Shown: positions 36,229 through 50,266, numbered from the stretch's first letter. The stretch is 64,000 nucleotides of DNA from Torreya grandis (GCA_037957365.1 JARHVA010000122.1:7295501-7359500), one strand, 5' to 3'. The notes: generated from the sequence alone by a model not told the origin. A program made the numbers and translations.

Positions 36229-37390
36229 AGTGAAAATGTGATTTGAATTGGAATTAAACATAATGGTCATTAAATAATGTGTTATTTTCCTATATAGACG
36301 TTCTTGGAGTGATGTATTTGCACCTGGGGTCCTAAAGGTAAAATGCCAGTTGTAGCTCAACAAGTTGTCTCTTCAATGTCAAAAAATTGCATTTTAGGAC
36401 TCGTTACTACAACGTGTGCCATAGATTACTATTTAATTTTATACTGACTTGATCTAGGGTAAAATTAAATGGATTTCACATACATAGGAGGGATTTTATG
36501 GTTCATTCATATGACTTATAGATTTTTTTATGCATGTATAAAGCTAGGCTAAAAATCTACTTTTTTATTGGGTTGGGAAGGGCATTCTTAAGCCCAAAAT
36601 GGGTGGTGAGTTTATTGATCAAGCATGGTGGGAGGTCAAGAACCTAGTCATAGACATTATCCAGCCCTATGTATGTGTTTTTAGTTCCATTTTTTAGTTA
36701 AGAAGCACTGGCTATCGAGTTATCTAACTATAACTTCAACTTTGACAACATTTGTTATCAATGTTTCCACACTCCTAAACAATAGTGAAAATGTGATTTT
36801 AGGTGTAATTAGACATCATAGTCACTATAAAACATGTAATTTAACTATATATGTGTGATTAGAGTGACGTTTTTTTTATCTTAGGGGTCCTAGAAGTAGA
36901 AATGTAGTTGGAGCTCAAGAAGTTGTCTCTTCACTACAAAATGTTACATTTTAGGACCTGTTACTCTAACTTATGCCATGAATTAATATTAAATTATATA
37001 CTAAATTGATATAAGATGTAATTATAAGGATTTAAAATTCATATGAGGGATCTCATGTTTTATCCATATGAATTATAGTTTCCATTTTATGCATGTCTAA
37101 AGTTAGGTTAAAATTATGCATTTTTATTATGTTCATAAGGGCATTATTGAGCCTAGAATTGGTGGTGGGTTTGTCAACTGGGCATGATGGGATGCCAAGA
37201 ACCTAGTATTGTAAATTTTCACCAATTCATAGATGTTTTTAGTGACATTTTTAATCCAATAATCAATAGAAATGAATTTTTCTAACTCCAACTTCAACTT
37301 TAACAACTCATCTTATAAGTATTTTCATGCTCTTGAACACTAGTGAAAATATGTTTTTGGGTGGATTTGAACATCGTGGTCATGGAAAAA
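36229..37390. repeat. Tandem duplication, unit about 556 bp
   Basis: AGTGAAAATGTG begins units at 36229, 36784 and 37342 (spacing 555 and 558). Within the first two, ordered matches include GGGGTCCTA, AGTTGTCTCTTCA, TTGCATTTTAGGAC-like, GGGTTGGGAAGGGCATT-like and GGTGGTGAGTTT-like phrases. The third copy is only a start. No coding similarity. It follows the transposase-like gene and may belong to the same element. Confidence 0.75.
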
Positions 37391-39926
37391 AGTGTAATTT
37401 GTTGATATATAAATTTTTTATATCTATAAAATCATATATTACTTGCATTCATATGTGAAAATGTTTACTTTTCTCATTTTGCTCATTGAATAAGAAATGT
37501 GATTCAAGTGGCCTAAATCCACTTACAAATAGACAATTTACCCACAATTACACAATCTATGTTTGTTTAATTTATGACAGAATACTCTCTTTATGTAAAA
37601 AATTAAATTCTTTATGCCTTGACAAGGTTCTCCATTAGGTCTATATGAAACTATAAGTTTGCATCTTCTCTTTTAGGTCTGACTACTTGTTTGAATGAAG
37701 AAACTTTCTTAGATTGTCTTCTTAATTTTCTACAATTTAATTTTCATTGTCAAATATATTATATTCTTTGATTATTCCTTTAAATAAAAATGAGACCATT
37801 AATGACCTATAATCTCTTTAATTACAAGTCCCTTTACCTTTTGATCTAAGTTCCTTCTTACTTTCTCTTACAAGAAACATGTATTCAATTATGTCCTTTT
37901 AGATCCAAATCTGATAAAACAAAAAGATGCTTACCTCATCAAATCTATGACAAACCTTAATTAATAATTATTTATCCCTAACTGGTCTCTCCATTCCCAT
38001 TTACTATAAATTTCAAACTATCTTTTTTTGCATCAACCATCTCTTTTATTAAAATTTACCTTTTATTACTCTTTGTTTGTAATCCTACAAAACTTCTCTA
38101 GTAGCCATAATTCAACATACAAAGTTCATGAATAAAAATTAAATATATGAGGGTATTCAATTACATTTACATAATCCAATAAACCACTTTTTAAATCTTC
38201 TTTAGCTTCAAATTTAAGGACTAATGAAAATTATCTCCTAAACCTTTTTTGTTTTAATATCTGTGTAGACCTATTGACTCTGTTATGATTATTTATATCT
38301 CATCTAGAGGATCCAAATAATGAAATAAAATTTAATACATTATATTCATCATGACACATCATACTAAATTTTTTCAATCCCTTTCCTAGATTAATTCTTA
38401 AATAATAGGATTTTTAGTAATCCAAAGCTCTATTTAGGCTTAATTCTACAGACTTATAGAAACCCAATCCTATATATATTCTCCTTTAGATATTATTAAT
38501 AGTTGAAAAAATTATATAATGTTTATAACATGAAAACATAACTATTCACCAATTTTCAAGCAATTTAAAGTATTATTTTTGGAGTTATGAATATTTTTTT
38601 CCCAAAAACCTAGGTAGACCAGCACATTGGCCAAAAGATAGAAATTTTAGTTTAAGGGATTTAAACATAATTTAAAAAAAAAATGATCTACTTATTTTCT
38701 TCCCTGAACCTATACACCTTATCCAATAATACTTTACATTTTCACAAAATCAAATGTTGACAAAATGATAATTTGTTGACTTGATTGTCACATAGTCCTA
38801 TGACTATAGACCTAAAAACATGAAAATTGAAAATAATTTGTAATTGAAAGACATTTTCATGCTAATTCCACTTGTATTAGGGGATATACAATTTAATTTT
38901 ACTCTTCCACTTGATCATTTATTTTCAAAATTATATATATGTAATAATTATCCTCTTATTAGACTATTTAAACAAAACCCTATATTATCAAACCTTAGAG
39001 TATAAAAAATAAGATAATTTATTTCTTAGAGACTTTCAAAGCCTATCCTCACATGTACTAGGTCCTTGAAAACATTATTAAAAATGCTAAAATCCTATTA
39101 ACTAAATATATTCTATTTAGGGTTTGAAACCTTTTGAGAAGGTAAGGTACTCTATGTGTGAATCTTTCACTATGTTTTCAAGAACTATTAACCTCTGTAC
39201 ACCTCATGTTATAGCCAATACATTATTATGAAAGTTATTTGTAAAGCCTAAAAGATACAATTATAAGTTCTTGATAAAAGAGTGATATATCAAGAAGGTT
39301 AAAGTTGTATATGGATTAATAAAACTTTCTAAAGTGGGGATAAAGCCTTAAGAATGCAAGTTGAACTTAAGATCCATAGAGAGGACTAAGAGATATTGAA
39401 TAAAGTTACAATCCATAGGTATAATAGTAAATACCTAATATAATTATACTTTAATACTAACATGACAATGTGAAATGACTAGAATAATTACTCTAATAAT
39501 ATAAAGTGTTTATCAATTCACAAATTTAGAAGTCACTCCAATGAAATGTTTTAGGATAAAAAACTAGATACTTGCATAACTTGAATAAATGGGTATTAGT
39601 ACTTTGAAACTAGATAAATTAATATTATCATGGATTCTAAACATAGTGTTATGTTTAGCACTAAAAACATCTTGATGTCCTCTAACATGAATTCAAAGTA
39701 TAAATAATGTTCCATTCTCAAATGTGGATCAATGGTCAAACATTACATTTCATTATTGATAATGGAAGTAAAATAACCTAATTTATCATAAATTAGTTTT
39801 AATATTTGACTTGCTATTGATGCCTCATATAAAAAAATAATACATTATATGGTGCAGTGTAGGATCTATGTAGTTTTATAATAATAATAATAACCATAAA
39901 GGCATACAAAATAAGAACATAATAGA
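37391..39926. other. Unassigned AT-rich DNA
   Basis: Pyrimidine-rich to about 39100, then mixed. I see no domain on either strand, no LTR end and no tandem array. Confidence 0.4.
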
Positions 39927-40110
39927 ATGTTAGGTGAATTCCATATAGGCATACAATCTCAATAATAGATACATTTCCATATAGGCATACAAAAATTACA
40001 TCATCTAACAACATAGTATCTAATGTTAGGTGAATGTCATATACACATACAATGCAAAAAATGAATACATTGTCATATAGGCATACAAAAAAGTACATCA
40101 TCTAAGACAT
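39927..40110. repeat. Two-copy tandem repeat, unit about 96 bp
   Basis: ATGTTAGGTGAAT starts at 39927 and 40023. Each unit holds CATATAGGCATACAA twice and ends ACATCATCTAA. This explains the repetitive minus-strand frame 39814-40101, which is not a gene. Confidence 0.75.
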
Positions 40111-42476
40111 CCTAATCATAAAATATCCTCCCTTTATTTTCCTTCCTTGAAGAATACTCTCTTTGGAATGCCATGTTTATAGATGGAGATCCCTTGAATG
40201 CCTTAGATTTATCCAAGATCTAACTATGGGCCCTATGTTCATAGCTCACTTATAGATGAACCTTTTCAAATAAAAATGCTATTATAAAATTATCATACTA
40301 TACATGAAACCAAGTTAAGAAATTAATTTTAAACTAGAATTAAAAAAATCATTTAAACATGCACTTACTACAAGCTTATGTTCTTGATCAATCTACTTTT
40401 GACACTCAATTGGGTCAATGACACATTCAGTTGCATGAACATGCATGTGAAATGAGGAATAAACATGAGATAGTTCCATAATAATAATCTTAATTGGACT
40501 ATTAGATGTCATCTGAAAACCCTGCATACACAATACATTCACATAAATTACATTTGGCCAAGTATGTAGTAAAATATTTAAAATAAATCTATTTTTACAA
40601 CTGAAAATTACAAGATAATATGTACCACTATGAGTGCCTATGTGGATTACATTGAAGTATCAATGCCTATGTTAGTCTCATCGCATAGTGATGGAGGAGT
40701 GTCTACTCTAGTCATCAACTAAACAAACAATGTTACTTAGTTTTCTATAAATTATTGAAGATATATGGAAAAAATTTCTCCTTTATTAAACTAAGAGTGT
40801 ATTTAATAATATTTTAATTAAATTTTGAGTTCCTTGATAGATAAATTTAACATAGGAATAAGACAAATATATGGAGATTAAATGTACATAGAGTATAATA
40901 TTAACTCAAAATTTTACCTCTATATACATAAATGGTGTTGTACTAACATGGACAGATGCAGTAGTGGATGGGCTACTAGCTAGTTATATAAATGTAAACA
41001 TAGGTTGAGTAAGATCAAATAATGTAATTATGAACCATGACAATAAAATCATTATTTCCTCTTGGAACATAAAAATTACATATATATATTATTCAATTTA
41101 TGTGTACATTAATTTTTATCTTTTAAATTTTCTAATATAACTTAAATTTAACATAAAATTCACATAAAAGGTACATGCATGTGTGTAGAGGTTGACATGT
41201 GCACACCAAACATGTGTGCCAAAAAATCAACACTTAATATTATATCATTAAATCCCTATGAATCACCACCATCATCCTCCAAAGGTATAGTGCATATAAC
41301 ACCATAAGATTTACAGGGGTGGGATCGTGTATGCACACTAGGTAGAGTATCTCTAGTATCAGTCTCTAAAAGCCTTCTCATATGTTGAATGAGTGTATTA
41401 GCAAGTGCACTAAGTGTATGAAAAATTTTGATCTCCAAAACCTCATGAACCATAGAGGAAATCTTAGGATGAAGTAGATTTCAGGCAGGGATCCTTGTGT
41501 CTGATTAGGTGCATGACATGCACTTGGTGGATCTTGTGTAGAGCCTTTGCATCACCATTATTAAAATACTTTGGAATCTCATTGAGGATAAACTCACAAT
41601 AGAGTTTCCTTAAAAAATAAAACAAGACATCATGGTTATTACATGGTGGATAATCAAACACTATCCATAATCGGTCCTATAAATTGGCCTTAATCAAATT
41701 GTGTTGACATCGATGGATTGGGAAATGTTTAGAGGTTAGTGGAAATGTTGCATTGGTTGGGTCAATGAATAAGACACAAATTTTATATATTGTTATTTAT
41801 TTTTTATTCACCTCATGTGTTGATAATTTTTTAGCATATTAATCCCTACACATATCCATTGATGATGTCCATCCATCAATTTGACTCATTATCATGTAAA
41901 CTTGACCTTATCGACTCTAGGGTATTAACCAGATAGGTGTGATGGGTATTGGTGGAAATGGGGTCTTCCATTATCCTAATTATTTTCTCAATTTCAATTT
42001 TAGTTTCCACTATGTGTGAATCTATACCTTCTTGACTACTTGGGGGATATTGCAAAACTATATCAGGGATAGGAGGTTTAGGCAGAGGGTTAGGAGAAAG
42101 GTTAGCACACTAGAATTTTTCACCAGTGAGGGCTATTTAAAACACAATTTTATTTAATTAAATAATGTAAATAACAAAAAACTATGAAATTTAAGTTTAT
42201 TATCTTTATTTTTTTATCACTTACCTCCTCTCTATGGTGGCATCATAAATTTGGTGAGGTTTTAGGATTTCCAAAAAGGATATGGTAAGGTTTATGGATT
42301 TCCAAAAAGAATATGGCAAGGATTTTGGACTTTCATAGGTAAAACAAGATCATGTGAGGGTATAAAGAAGGAGATCAAAGTGAAAATGAGATGGAATCAC
42401 ATTTTTAGGGATCAATTTTATGTTTTTTTGTTAAAATTAAAAACATGTACATGTTATTAGTGCTAGTAATGCATAG

Positions 42477-42525
42477 TGTTTATAACAATAAAAATGCATA
42501 CATGTTATAATTCATACACATTATA
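42477..42525. repeat. Palindromic GTTATAAC element, copy 3, inverted
   Basis: GTTTATAACAATAAAAATGC followed by ATACATGTTATAATTCATAC matches the reverse complement of copy 1, with the TGTTTATAACAA marker on the other side. Confidence 0.5.
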
Positions 42526-43740
42526 GCTCAACAACCTGAGCTTAAATTTCAAAAATGCATACATATTATGGACATAATGCATATGTTTTGTAGGAAATAT
42601 CCATGAAATTATCCCCCAACTCCATCTACATACCTTAAGATAAACCACCATTTCCATTATTAAAAAAAATATCTATTTTGTGTTGAATAATATTCTCATT
42701 TTAGGGTAGATTTATATGATTTTCAAAATTATTATAAATTTAGTGCATAAATGAAAGCATTCCATATCTATAAAAAACATGAACATTTATGAATAAAAAA
42801 AAAAATTCAAGATGTCTTACACTTTATAAAAAAGGATTATACTTTTGATGTATATATTTTTTAGTCCTTGAATAATTATTTTTACTAATATTCAAACCCC
42901 TAATTGGTTGTATAATTTAGTAATTAATTACATGGCTTCTCTAATATCATCAATTTATAATCTTTGGTCAACAATGAATCAAACTGGATACAAATCAAAA
43001 ATTGACCTTATGTTAAGTTCCTTATAGTCATTGAACAATGAATAATGTTTCATTATTTATGGTAGTAATCAATTTTCTTGTTCATCATCAAAACCAGTGT
43101 TGAATGGACAATGAATTATATGATTTTTGCATGGAATTTTTGCATTATGTCATTGTTGATTATCAAATTTATTGTACCATTTTAGAATTGATTTTTTTAG
43201 ACATAACATAAATCCAATTTGCTTCCATATCTTCTTTAGATGATACTTATTTAGTAATTTTCTTCTATTTTGTTCTACCTCAACTAACCATTGAGCCAAA
43301 AAGTGAGATAAATATATGTAGACTAGGAATTGTACTAAGCAATAGAAGTCATTAGAAAGTGTCTTGAAATATTCCTCTACATCAAGGGCTTTGTTCCTAA
43401 TAGGATGAACCTTGATAGATAACTTCTAGTATGACCTAAATATTTATTTTATTGGAAAATTATTTTTAACTCCCAATATGATGTAATAATATTGATTACC
43501 ACTAATTTTTCACACTACTTCAAATTGGTCCTCTATGTAATTCTCAAAAGGATCATCTTGTAGATTCTTATTTCAAGCAAAAATTAAATAATATAAATAT
43601 TCAGTTTTGAAAATGTTTGTTGACACATTAAACATCAAAATCTTCCCCTATTTCTAGACTTACAAAACACACAAGCTTCTTCTTCCCTGTCCCACGAATG
43701 AGATGTTTTTATTTATATTGTTTATTTTAGTTTATTTTTT

Positions 43741-43745
43741 ATTTG
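43741..43745. repeat. Left target flank ATTTG of the outer LTR element
   Basis: Pairs with GTTTG at 60498-60502, one mismatch. Confidence 0.65.
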
Positions 43746-44942
43746 TGTAATCACCTAAAAATGGCACTTGAGTGGTAAGAGTGCTACTTGAGACTATTTA
43801 TCTATATCTTAGATCTAGAACTATCTTAGGGCCTATTTTCACACTTATCTAGCCTTTTGTGGGCCACAAGCATCCTTAGACATCTCTAAAGTAATCCCCT
43901 GCCCTCATTTTGACATCTTGGCCCTTTGTGCCTCAATTTATGCCACCTAGACATTAGCACCATAATAGGGACAGGAGCACCACATGGCATTAGTGTCCCA
44001 ATTTTTTTGTTATTATACTTTCCCTATTTTTTCCATGAATAGATATCTTTTCAAATCTAAGACAACCTAGTGTTAGTCTAGACCTCTTTTAACACATGCA
44101 CAAGCCCTTGGAAAATATATATACATGAGTTTTATCACTCTAACCAATATATGGAAATGAGATGCAAATTACACATACAAACTCAAAACAAGTTGTTCAC
44201 AATCATGGTTATCAATCCCTATTCTAACCTACTTATGTATAAAACCATCTAAAACATTCCTAAGCTTAGATTACTTATATTTCCAATCTCAAACACATTC
44301 AAATTACTCAATTCAACAATCATACTAACTTCACTTGCATTGGAACTTAGGTGAGGAGAACTACATCGGGCTTGATCCCTCTTTAGAGTATTGGTATGTA
44401 GGCATCTCTCATCACAACAGGGTGTTGAGGATCTCCATCCTACCCTAATAACAAATACACTTTATTAATTTTATCAATTAGATTCCCTAACAATATTGAG
44501 GATTATGATTCACACATAAAATCAATCAAAATAGGTCATGTATAGGGATCCAGAACTCATGCACATAGGAACAAGCTTGATAGACCTAAGTATAGGTGCA
44601 TCTAGAAGTTCAAAATAGTTTTGCACAAAGGACACTACCACTAAAATAAGGATAGTAGTGCCACATGTCACTACTATCTAAGAGGGGTTTTGACACTTGG
44701 ATCCTATTTTTGACACTCAAACCAGCATCTAATTTAGTTTTTAGCCTTCAAATCATCTATCTCAATGATTTTCCATCTAAGTTCTCATTTACATTATTTA
44801 TTTCCATTTTTAGAAAGGTCAAATTAAGTCAATTCTATTACAGAAGTGGTTTTATTTATTGTATATTTATACACTATTTTACTATACTTAACTCTTTAAC
44901 ACATAAGATTTACATTCATCTAAGTCCTAAAAGGTTAAAACA
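43746..44942 (+). repeat. 5' LTR of outer element (1197 bp)
   Basis: Starts TGTAATCACCTAAAAATGGC and ends AAGGTTAAAACA, followed by the primer site. Dyads lie at 43968-43999 and 44651-44678. The open frame 44665-44994 crosses the LTR end and is not a gene. Confidence 0.9.
44651..44678. repeat. Second dyad of the outer 5' LTR
   Basis: Perfect 10-bp arms GATAGTAGTG and CACTACTATC separated by eight bases. Confidence 0.8.
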
Positions 44943-44944
44943 TT

Positions 44945-44961
44945 TGGTGAACCCAACTTAC
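44945..44961 (+). promoter_or_regulatory. Primer-binding site of outer element
   Basis: TGGTGAACCCAACTTAC, two bases after the LTR; same core as at 2504 and 51463. Confidence 0.75.
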
Positions 44962-45129
44962 TTTGAATACTACTCAAACCGTAACCCTAGATGAACTTAG
45001 GGTTTGTATCCTTTTGTTTTCTATGCTTAGATATTACATCTAAAATTTCATATTTGTTTTAGTATTTAATTCTTTAATTCTTTCATAGATTAAATTTCTT
45101 TAAAGGTTCAAATTACACAACTATTTATT

Positions 45130-46200
45130 TCCCTACTCCCCAACCTATAATATCACAATTCAACAACTAATTTAATGAAACTGATAAGATACAATTTCAA
45201 GATTTTGTTTCAAAACATTTAGATAATCAAGATGACCTTATCAATATTATCTAAAAAGAACTTTAAAAATCAAATAATGCTCAATATTTTACTCCCCAAG
45301 ATAACAACATTATTACACCTACTTTAGGGTTAAATCAACTTGTACAACAACCAATTCTAAGTTGAAAACCTTTAGTGGTAACTACACCTCCTATGGCTAA
45401 TTCTTCCTATCCAAATGTACAATACCTTATGCATGAGGTTCATTATTTATAGGCTTAGGTGATACATCTTGATTAGGGAGATAGTAGGCAATCACATACC
45501 TTGGATTCTCATGTTCTTTTATGTACACCTTTGGCACATCACATAGTGACAACTCCTTTACCATCCAAATTTGTGGTACCTAAGCTTACACTATATGATG
45601 GTAAGGGTGACTTAGAGCACCATCTATGATACTTTCATGCAACATGTTTGGACTAACTATCCAATCATTAGATCCTTACTAATTTGTTCCCATTCAATTT
45701 AAAGGAATATGCCTTAAAGTGGTTTTATGATCTATTAAATTGGTATATCACCACATTCAATCCATTGGCAAATATGTTTTTAACACACTTCTCAATAAAT
45801 ATCAGTGATAAGATATCATATGCTCAAGTAGCACAACTAAAACAAAAATCTAATGAGCTTATTATAGAATATGTCTTGTGATATAAGACTATATTGGCAA
45901 AGTTTACTAGCCCCAAGTCAGATAAAGAAATCCAAGACATATTAAAATAGAGCCTACTAATAACATTACATGAAGCTATAATGTTCAAGAAGTTTCTAAC
46001 CTTCACATATTTATGCCATATAATGAAAGAAAGGGAATTCAATCTTATCTCTATGGGTAAACTAAAATATATAAATGGATCAAAATCAACTACTAAGATT
46101 TATAGTAAGCCTCCATATAAGGTAAGTGTCACTAAAAACAAGAGTGATCCAAAGGCCATAATTAGTGTAGCTTCATAGCCATCTCCTCACTTGGTTTTAT
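45130..46200 (+). pseudogene. Degenerate gag of outer element
   Basis: Upstream text is Gln/Asn/Pro-rich. The gag core starts near 45570 with VPKLTLYDGKGDLEHHL (F-D-G-x-G-D-P-x-x-H-L). The open frame 45684-45881 follows: FPFNLKEYALKWFYDLL, YITTFNPLANMFLTHF, then LKQKSNELIIEYV, matching LP-LSLxxxAxxWFxxLPxxSIxTWxxLxxxFLxxF and the QxxxEsLxxYxxR segment. The frame 45981-46178 continues with LCHIMKEREFNLISMGKL. Stops and frameshifts are few compared with the other gags. A zinc knuckle is not evident. Confidence 0.82.
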
Positions 46201-47640
46201 TAGTTCTTCCATGGATAATTTTCAACAACCTTCTAAAATCACCAGCACATGTTTTATAATAGTCATAGAATTCAATGTCATATCTCTCCCTCCAATAAAA
46301 GAGGTTGATAAGATATGGCCTCTTCTATAAATCTATGATTCCAATGCATTCTAAAAATATCATAGGGTACTAGGATATAGAACAAATTGATGCATCACAT
46401 TGAAACATAAGATACAAGATTTGATAGAGGCCAACATAATTGATGTTGGCACACCCACAAAGGCAACCAAAGTTTAACAAACATAAGCTAAGGCATTAAA
46501 AACGTTCTTATATTTATTTATAAATCATATATCAAATGAGGTATGGTGCACTTCAGGTGTTCACTATATATATATTATACACATCTACCACCATCATAAT
46601 ATCACACTACTATAGAGGATGTACACCCCTTACATAATATCATGGGTGTATACCATACTATAGTTCTATAAAGACCAATAATCACTTTATAAAAGTAGGA
46701 GATTTTTGATGATTTAGATTTATATGCACTCTTTGTACAAGATTACATAGATCACCATATTATTCAGAGTGTTATGGTTGGTAATGGGTCAAGTATTAGC
46801 ATGTGCACTATCACACTTATATAGGATTTGGGTTATTTGGAGTAAGATATATCCTCTATAGAAAAAATTATTCATGGTTTCAGTGGCCATGTTCTGAGTT
46901 ACATCAAGGAGATTATACTTCAACTATAGGTTGGACCAACACATATGGCCACTATATTCTTAGTAGTACATAGTGCAAGAACATTTGACATGTTATTGGG
47001 TAGGCTATGGATACAGTAGATATGATCTATCCCATTTACCATTAATATATGTCTTAAATATATACATGTAAATCAGGTGATCAAAGTTGAGGGCCTTTCA
47101 TATGAGTATCCTCTACCTGCCCCATAAGTAGTTACACCATAGCTACCAATTATAGCTTAGTTACTAGTTACAAATCTGACCATAATTAATATTAGTACAC
47201 TATAGAGTTTAGTGGAGACACCATTTAAGGTGAGGTATACTCTTATAGTATTACAAACATCTTCACATACTCTCCCACAGAGACCATTATTAGACAGACT
47301 CCTACATCATAGATATATTATGGATTTTAGAGTGCCTCCCTCTACTCATTTTCATTCAAGATCAATATTATTGATTTCTTAGGTTTCTCATCATAGGGCA
47401 CCTATTCCGTCCACAACATCTTCTACCATATGGGCCCCTACGTCCCATACAATTCACAGGACACCACAATAAATTTCACAAATTTCTAACACCACTTCAA
47501 AGGTAGTGTCAGTTATAGATCACTCAGTACATTAGGTTTTGGGACCTAAGTTACCTTTTCATACAATGCACATGATCACTATTCCTTTATTTGACATAGG
47601 ACACATTGATAATGAGTCTCTCATGAGACTCATAGGTTAG
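46201..47640 (+). pseudogene. Degenerate protease region of outer element
   Basis: Near 46765-47110 the plus strand reads VMVGNGSSISMCTITLI, then GFSGHVLSYIKEIILQL, then VGPTHMATIFLVV, then FDMLLGRLWIQ, and an INICLKYIHVNQ tail. This matches gypsy retropepsins (DNGSxxNV, GxxxL, F-x-V, YNxLLGRPWIH, LHQxxKF); the catalytic Asp of the DxGS motif is replaced by Gly-Asn. Text to 47640 is Pro/Ser/His-rich and ends with a MRLIG phrase shared with the nested element (54880). Nothing resembling reverse transcriptase follows. Confidence 0.75.
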
Positions 47641-50242
47641 TATTATTCCTCCTTTTTTGTATATACTTTCCTTATTTATTGTTCCTTGTATATAGTCTCA
47701 TTTTCATGTTACTTATACATAGCTTATATCTATAAAATACATTAACAATATAATATTTCAAAAATATAAAATATTCAAATATTTAATTAGAAAATACAAA
47801 ATTATAGGTTGTATGTATTACCATGTTTACACTTCTAATATTTGCTAAACACTATATATGTTAGCTTTCTTAGTATAGTCAGATTTATCATACACACATC
47901 CTTCACTTATACTTATCGAGCGATTTCAAATTGATAAAAGAATCAAGTCCAATAAATCAATCCATATTTGATACTATATACCCATAAGGGGCATATACAT
48001 TGACACACAAGTTCTTCATTTGACACATCTGCCCATTTAGGTTACCCTATACACAATTTTGATTACCAATTTACATCTTTCTAAACTCTATATCATAGAT
48101 TTAGCATTGTTATATCTTTATATTGATCATGCTACACTTACTCATATTTGTTGTTGAATATTACTAATTTAGACTCATCATATGTACATCTTATCTCTTC
48201 CACATATTTGTATTACATGTTCATGCATAATTTCATTTCTAGATTTCCTAGTTTAGACTTGATTATGTCTATATGATTCTTATATTCAAGGGAATTTGAA
48301 TATGCCATTGATCTATGGCCCTAAACCAATTATTTTCATAGTATGTATGCTTTGGACATGTGCCCATGTCCCTATGTGTGTCTTCCTAATTGTGTATGTA
48401 GATATTTAAACATATCCTTCTATGTGGCTCTAATCTAACTTGCTTGTTTTTTATGTATGTGTACATTTGAACATGTCCTTTTATATCTTGATTTCTCATA
48501 TTTAGTAACACGTGCCCATGTCCCTTGTATTGTGTCCCATTGGCATACTTTTCATGCCTCATGTGTGTTTTATGTATAATTTTTATATGTGTTATGGCCA
48601 TGACACTTGTCTCTTGCTTGTTACACACTCTAGTTTTAGATGCCATGAGGGACTTCATACATTTATGCTTCATACTTGGGGGCCATGACGGACAACATAC
48701 CCCACCCCATAGGTAGTTACTCAGTTATTACTCATATTTTTGTTCACATATATTTTTATATCTATCTTGATAGCCTTGTGAATGATAGGCATAACATACA
48801 TCACACATTATACACTTATACTCAAATTATCCTACATTCTGATATTATGTATACACATTATATTGTATTATCATGTATATATCATAAATGCTTTGGCTAA
48901 CACACATTTTACATAGATTTATCTTTTGAAGATAGTTATTTTACAAGTTCAACAATTCCCCTAAAAAGAGGGGGAATTCTCAAGGATTTTTCACAAAGAT
49001 TAGGCTATTAGAATGCACATAGAGTACAATTTTCAACACATAGGCTTAGAATATATAAATAAAACTCAAGAAAACATAATGGGATATAGTGACACAAAGA
49101 TCAGTTATAGTTGCATAAGAATTAGAACATATAGACATTAACACCCAAATTGGGACACTAGTACCACATGGCACTACTATCCAATAGCCTCACTTTCATA
49201 AAATTATAGATTGGCCAAAAGAGTATAGTAGGTACAATCCAATTTTGCATAGGTTTAGCTATAGATCATCATTTTTGGCTCAGTTTAGCTAAGATTCATA
49301 CCATTTTTCTTTATTTGGGGGCATCATGCAAACATGACCATTCCTATTTTTAGTTTAGATACTCAACTACACATTATTACAACTTAGTCTAAAATCTATA
49401 TGCTCAAATATCAAATTTAGGGGAATTTGTATTACATATTGTTTTCATATGCTCACTTACACATCATTTGATTAGATTGAATTACAAAACACATATTATT
49501 ATCTATGTTATATACATCAGACACCATGTTTTAGGTTACACACTAGATTCATGCCTTATTCCATCTATAGTGGTTGGCATTATTGAGTGGCCCAGGGTTG
49601 CCTAATATACCTAAGTGGCTGTAGAGATGACATCTCCAGTTAGATATCTCTAGTTAGACATCTTTGGTTAGATATCTTTAGTTATATCGCATAGTTTTAC
49701 TTTCATATGCATCTACTACACATGGGTTGGCAATGATGGATTCATATTCTAATTGAGTTCTTGATCCAACTATATGAGAGGGTTGGACACACCATTAGTC
49801 TAATACAAGTTATTCATAGGTCATGATCCACCAAGAAAGGGTGAGAAATGATGGAGTCAAAACCATATTGAGTTCTTGAGCCACCCACACATCAAGACTG
49901 AGCAAGCCATTAGTTCATTCCAAGTTATTCACTAATTAATCACTATATATATGCACACACATATAAGTTATCACTAGATTTATGCATTGGTTCATGTAAC
50001 CAGTGAGGTGTATTCATTCCTTTCCTCTTTCTTATCCCTTTACTCAGTTTTAATTTTTTACTCAATTTGATTTTGCTTTTGATATCTCTTAAGTAACGAC
50101 TAATCTATGCATGTTTCACTTGTCACACAAACAATGGAGCATGCTTCACATAATCATATCCATTTTCATAGGCTTCACCTCTTAAGTAAGTCTAGGTATG
50201 CTTATTTTTCCTTTATCCTAATCATTTTGATTTACTAAATTT
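47641..50242 (+). other. Long non-coding 3' region of outer element
   Basis: Aligns in order with 54900-57400 of the nested element: a CCCATAAGGGGCAT block (47980), a hairpin GGACATG-TGCC-CATGTCC (48354-48371), a GGGGGCCATGACGGACA block (48679), a family-specific dyad (49152-49182) and a duplicated block near 49720-49960 before the purine tract. Open frames here (48386-48900) are artefacts of that repetition. Confidence 0.65.
49152..49182. repeat. Internal copy of the C-type LTR dyad
   Basis: GGGACACTAG...ACTATCC sits in the interior about 1.1 kb before the 3' LTR and matches the dyads inside the LTRs of the same family. Confidence 0.65.
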
Positions 50243-50265
50243 TTAGAATAAATGAGGGTGTTAAA
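50243..50265 (+). promoter_or_regulatory. Polypurine tract of outer element, mutated
   Basis: AGAATAAATGAGGGTG then TTAAA precedes TGTAAT. The nested element's intact form is AGAATAAAGGGGGGGG then TAAA. Confidence 0.6.
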
Positions 50266-50266
50266 T

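Larger units (their letters stand above)
40111..43745. other. Unassigned DNA with minus-strand frames at 41256-41661
   Basis: Two adjacent open minus-strand frames (41464-41661, then 41256-41453) read into each other: PPCNNHDVLFYFLRKLYCEF, then a continuation ending HTLSALANTLIQHMRRLLE. They read more like a decayed exon than chance, but I do not recognise a family. Near 43690-43600 the minus strand has a C-x2-C...C-x2-C pattern (CVFCKSRNRG, CLMCQQTF) that might be a zinc ribbon of a transposase. Otherwise nothing identified. Confidence 0.3.

Noticed and set aside
39814..40101. 95-residue minus-strand frame with repeated CLYGN phrases
   Set aside because: Explained by a two-copy 96-bp tandem repeat.
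43600..43690. Minus-strand cysteine pattern as a piggyBac-type zinc finger
   Set aside because: The surrounding text does not match piggyBac and the cysteine spacing is only approximate.
44665..44994. 109-residue plus-strand open frame
   Set aside because: Crosses the LTR end and the primer site; the similar frame at 60262-60453 in the partner LTR shows it is LTR sequence, not a gene.
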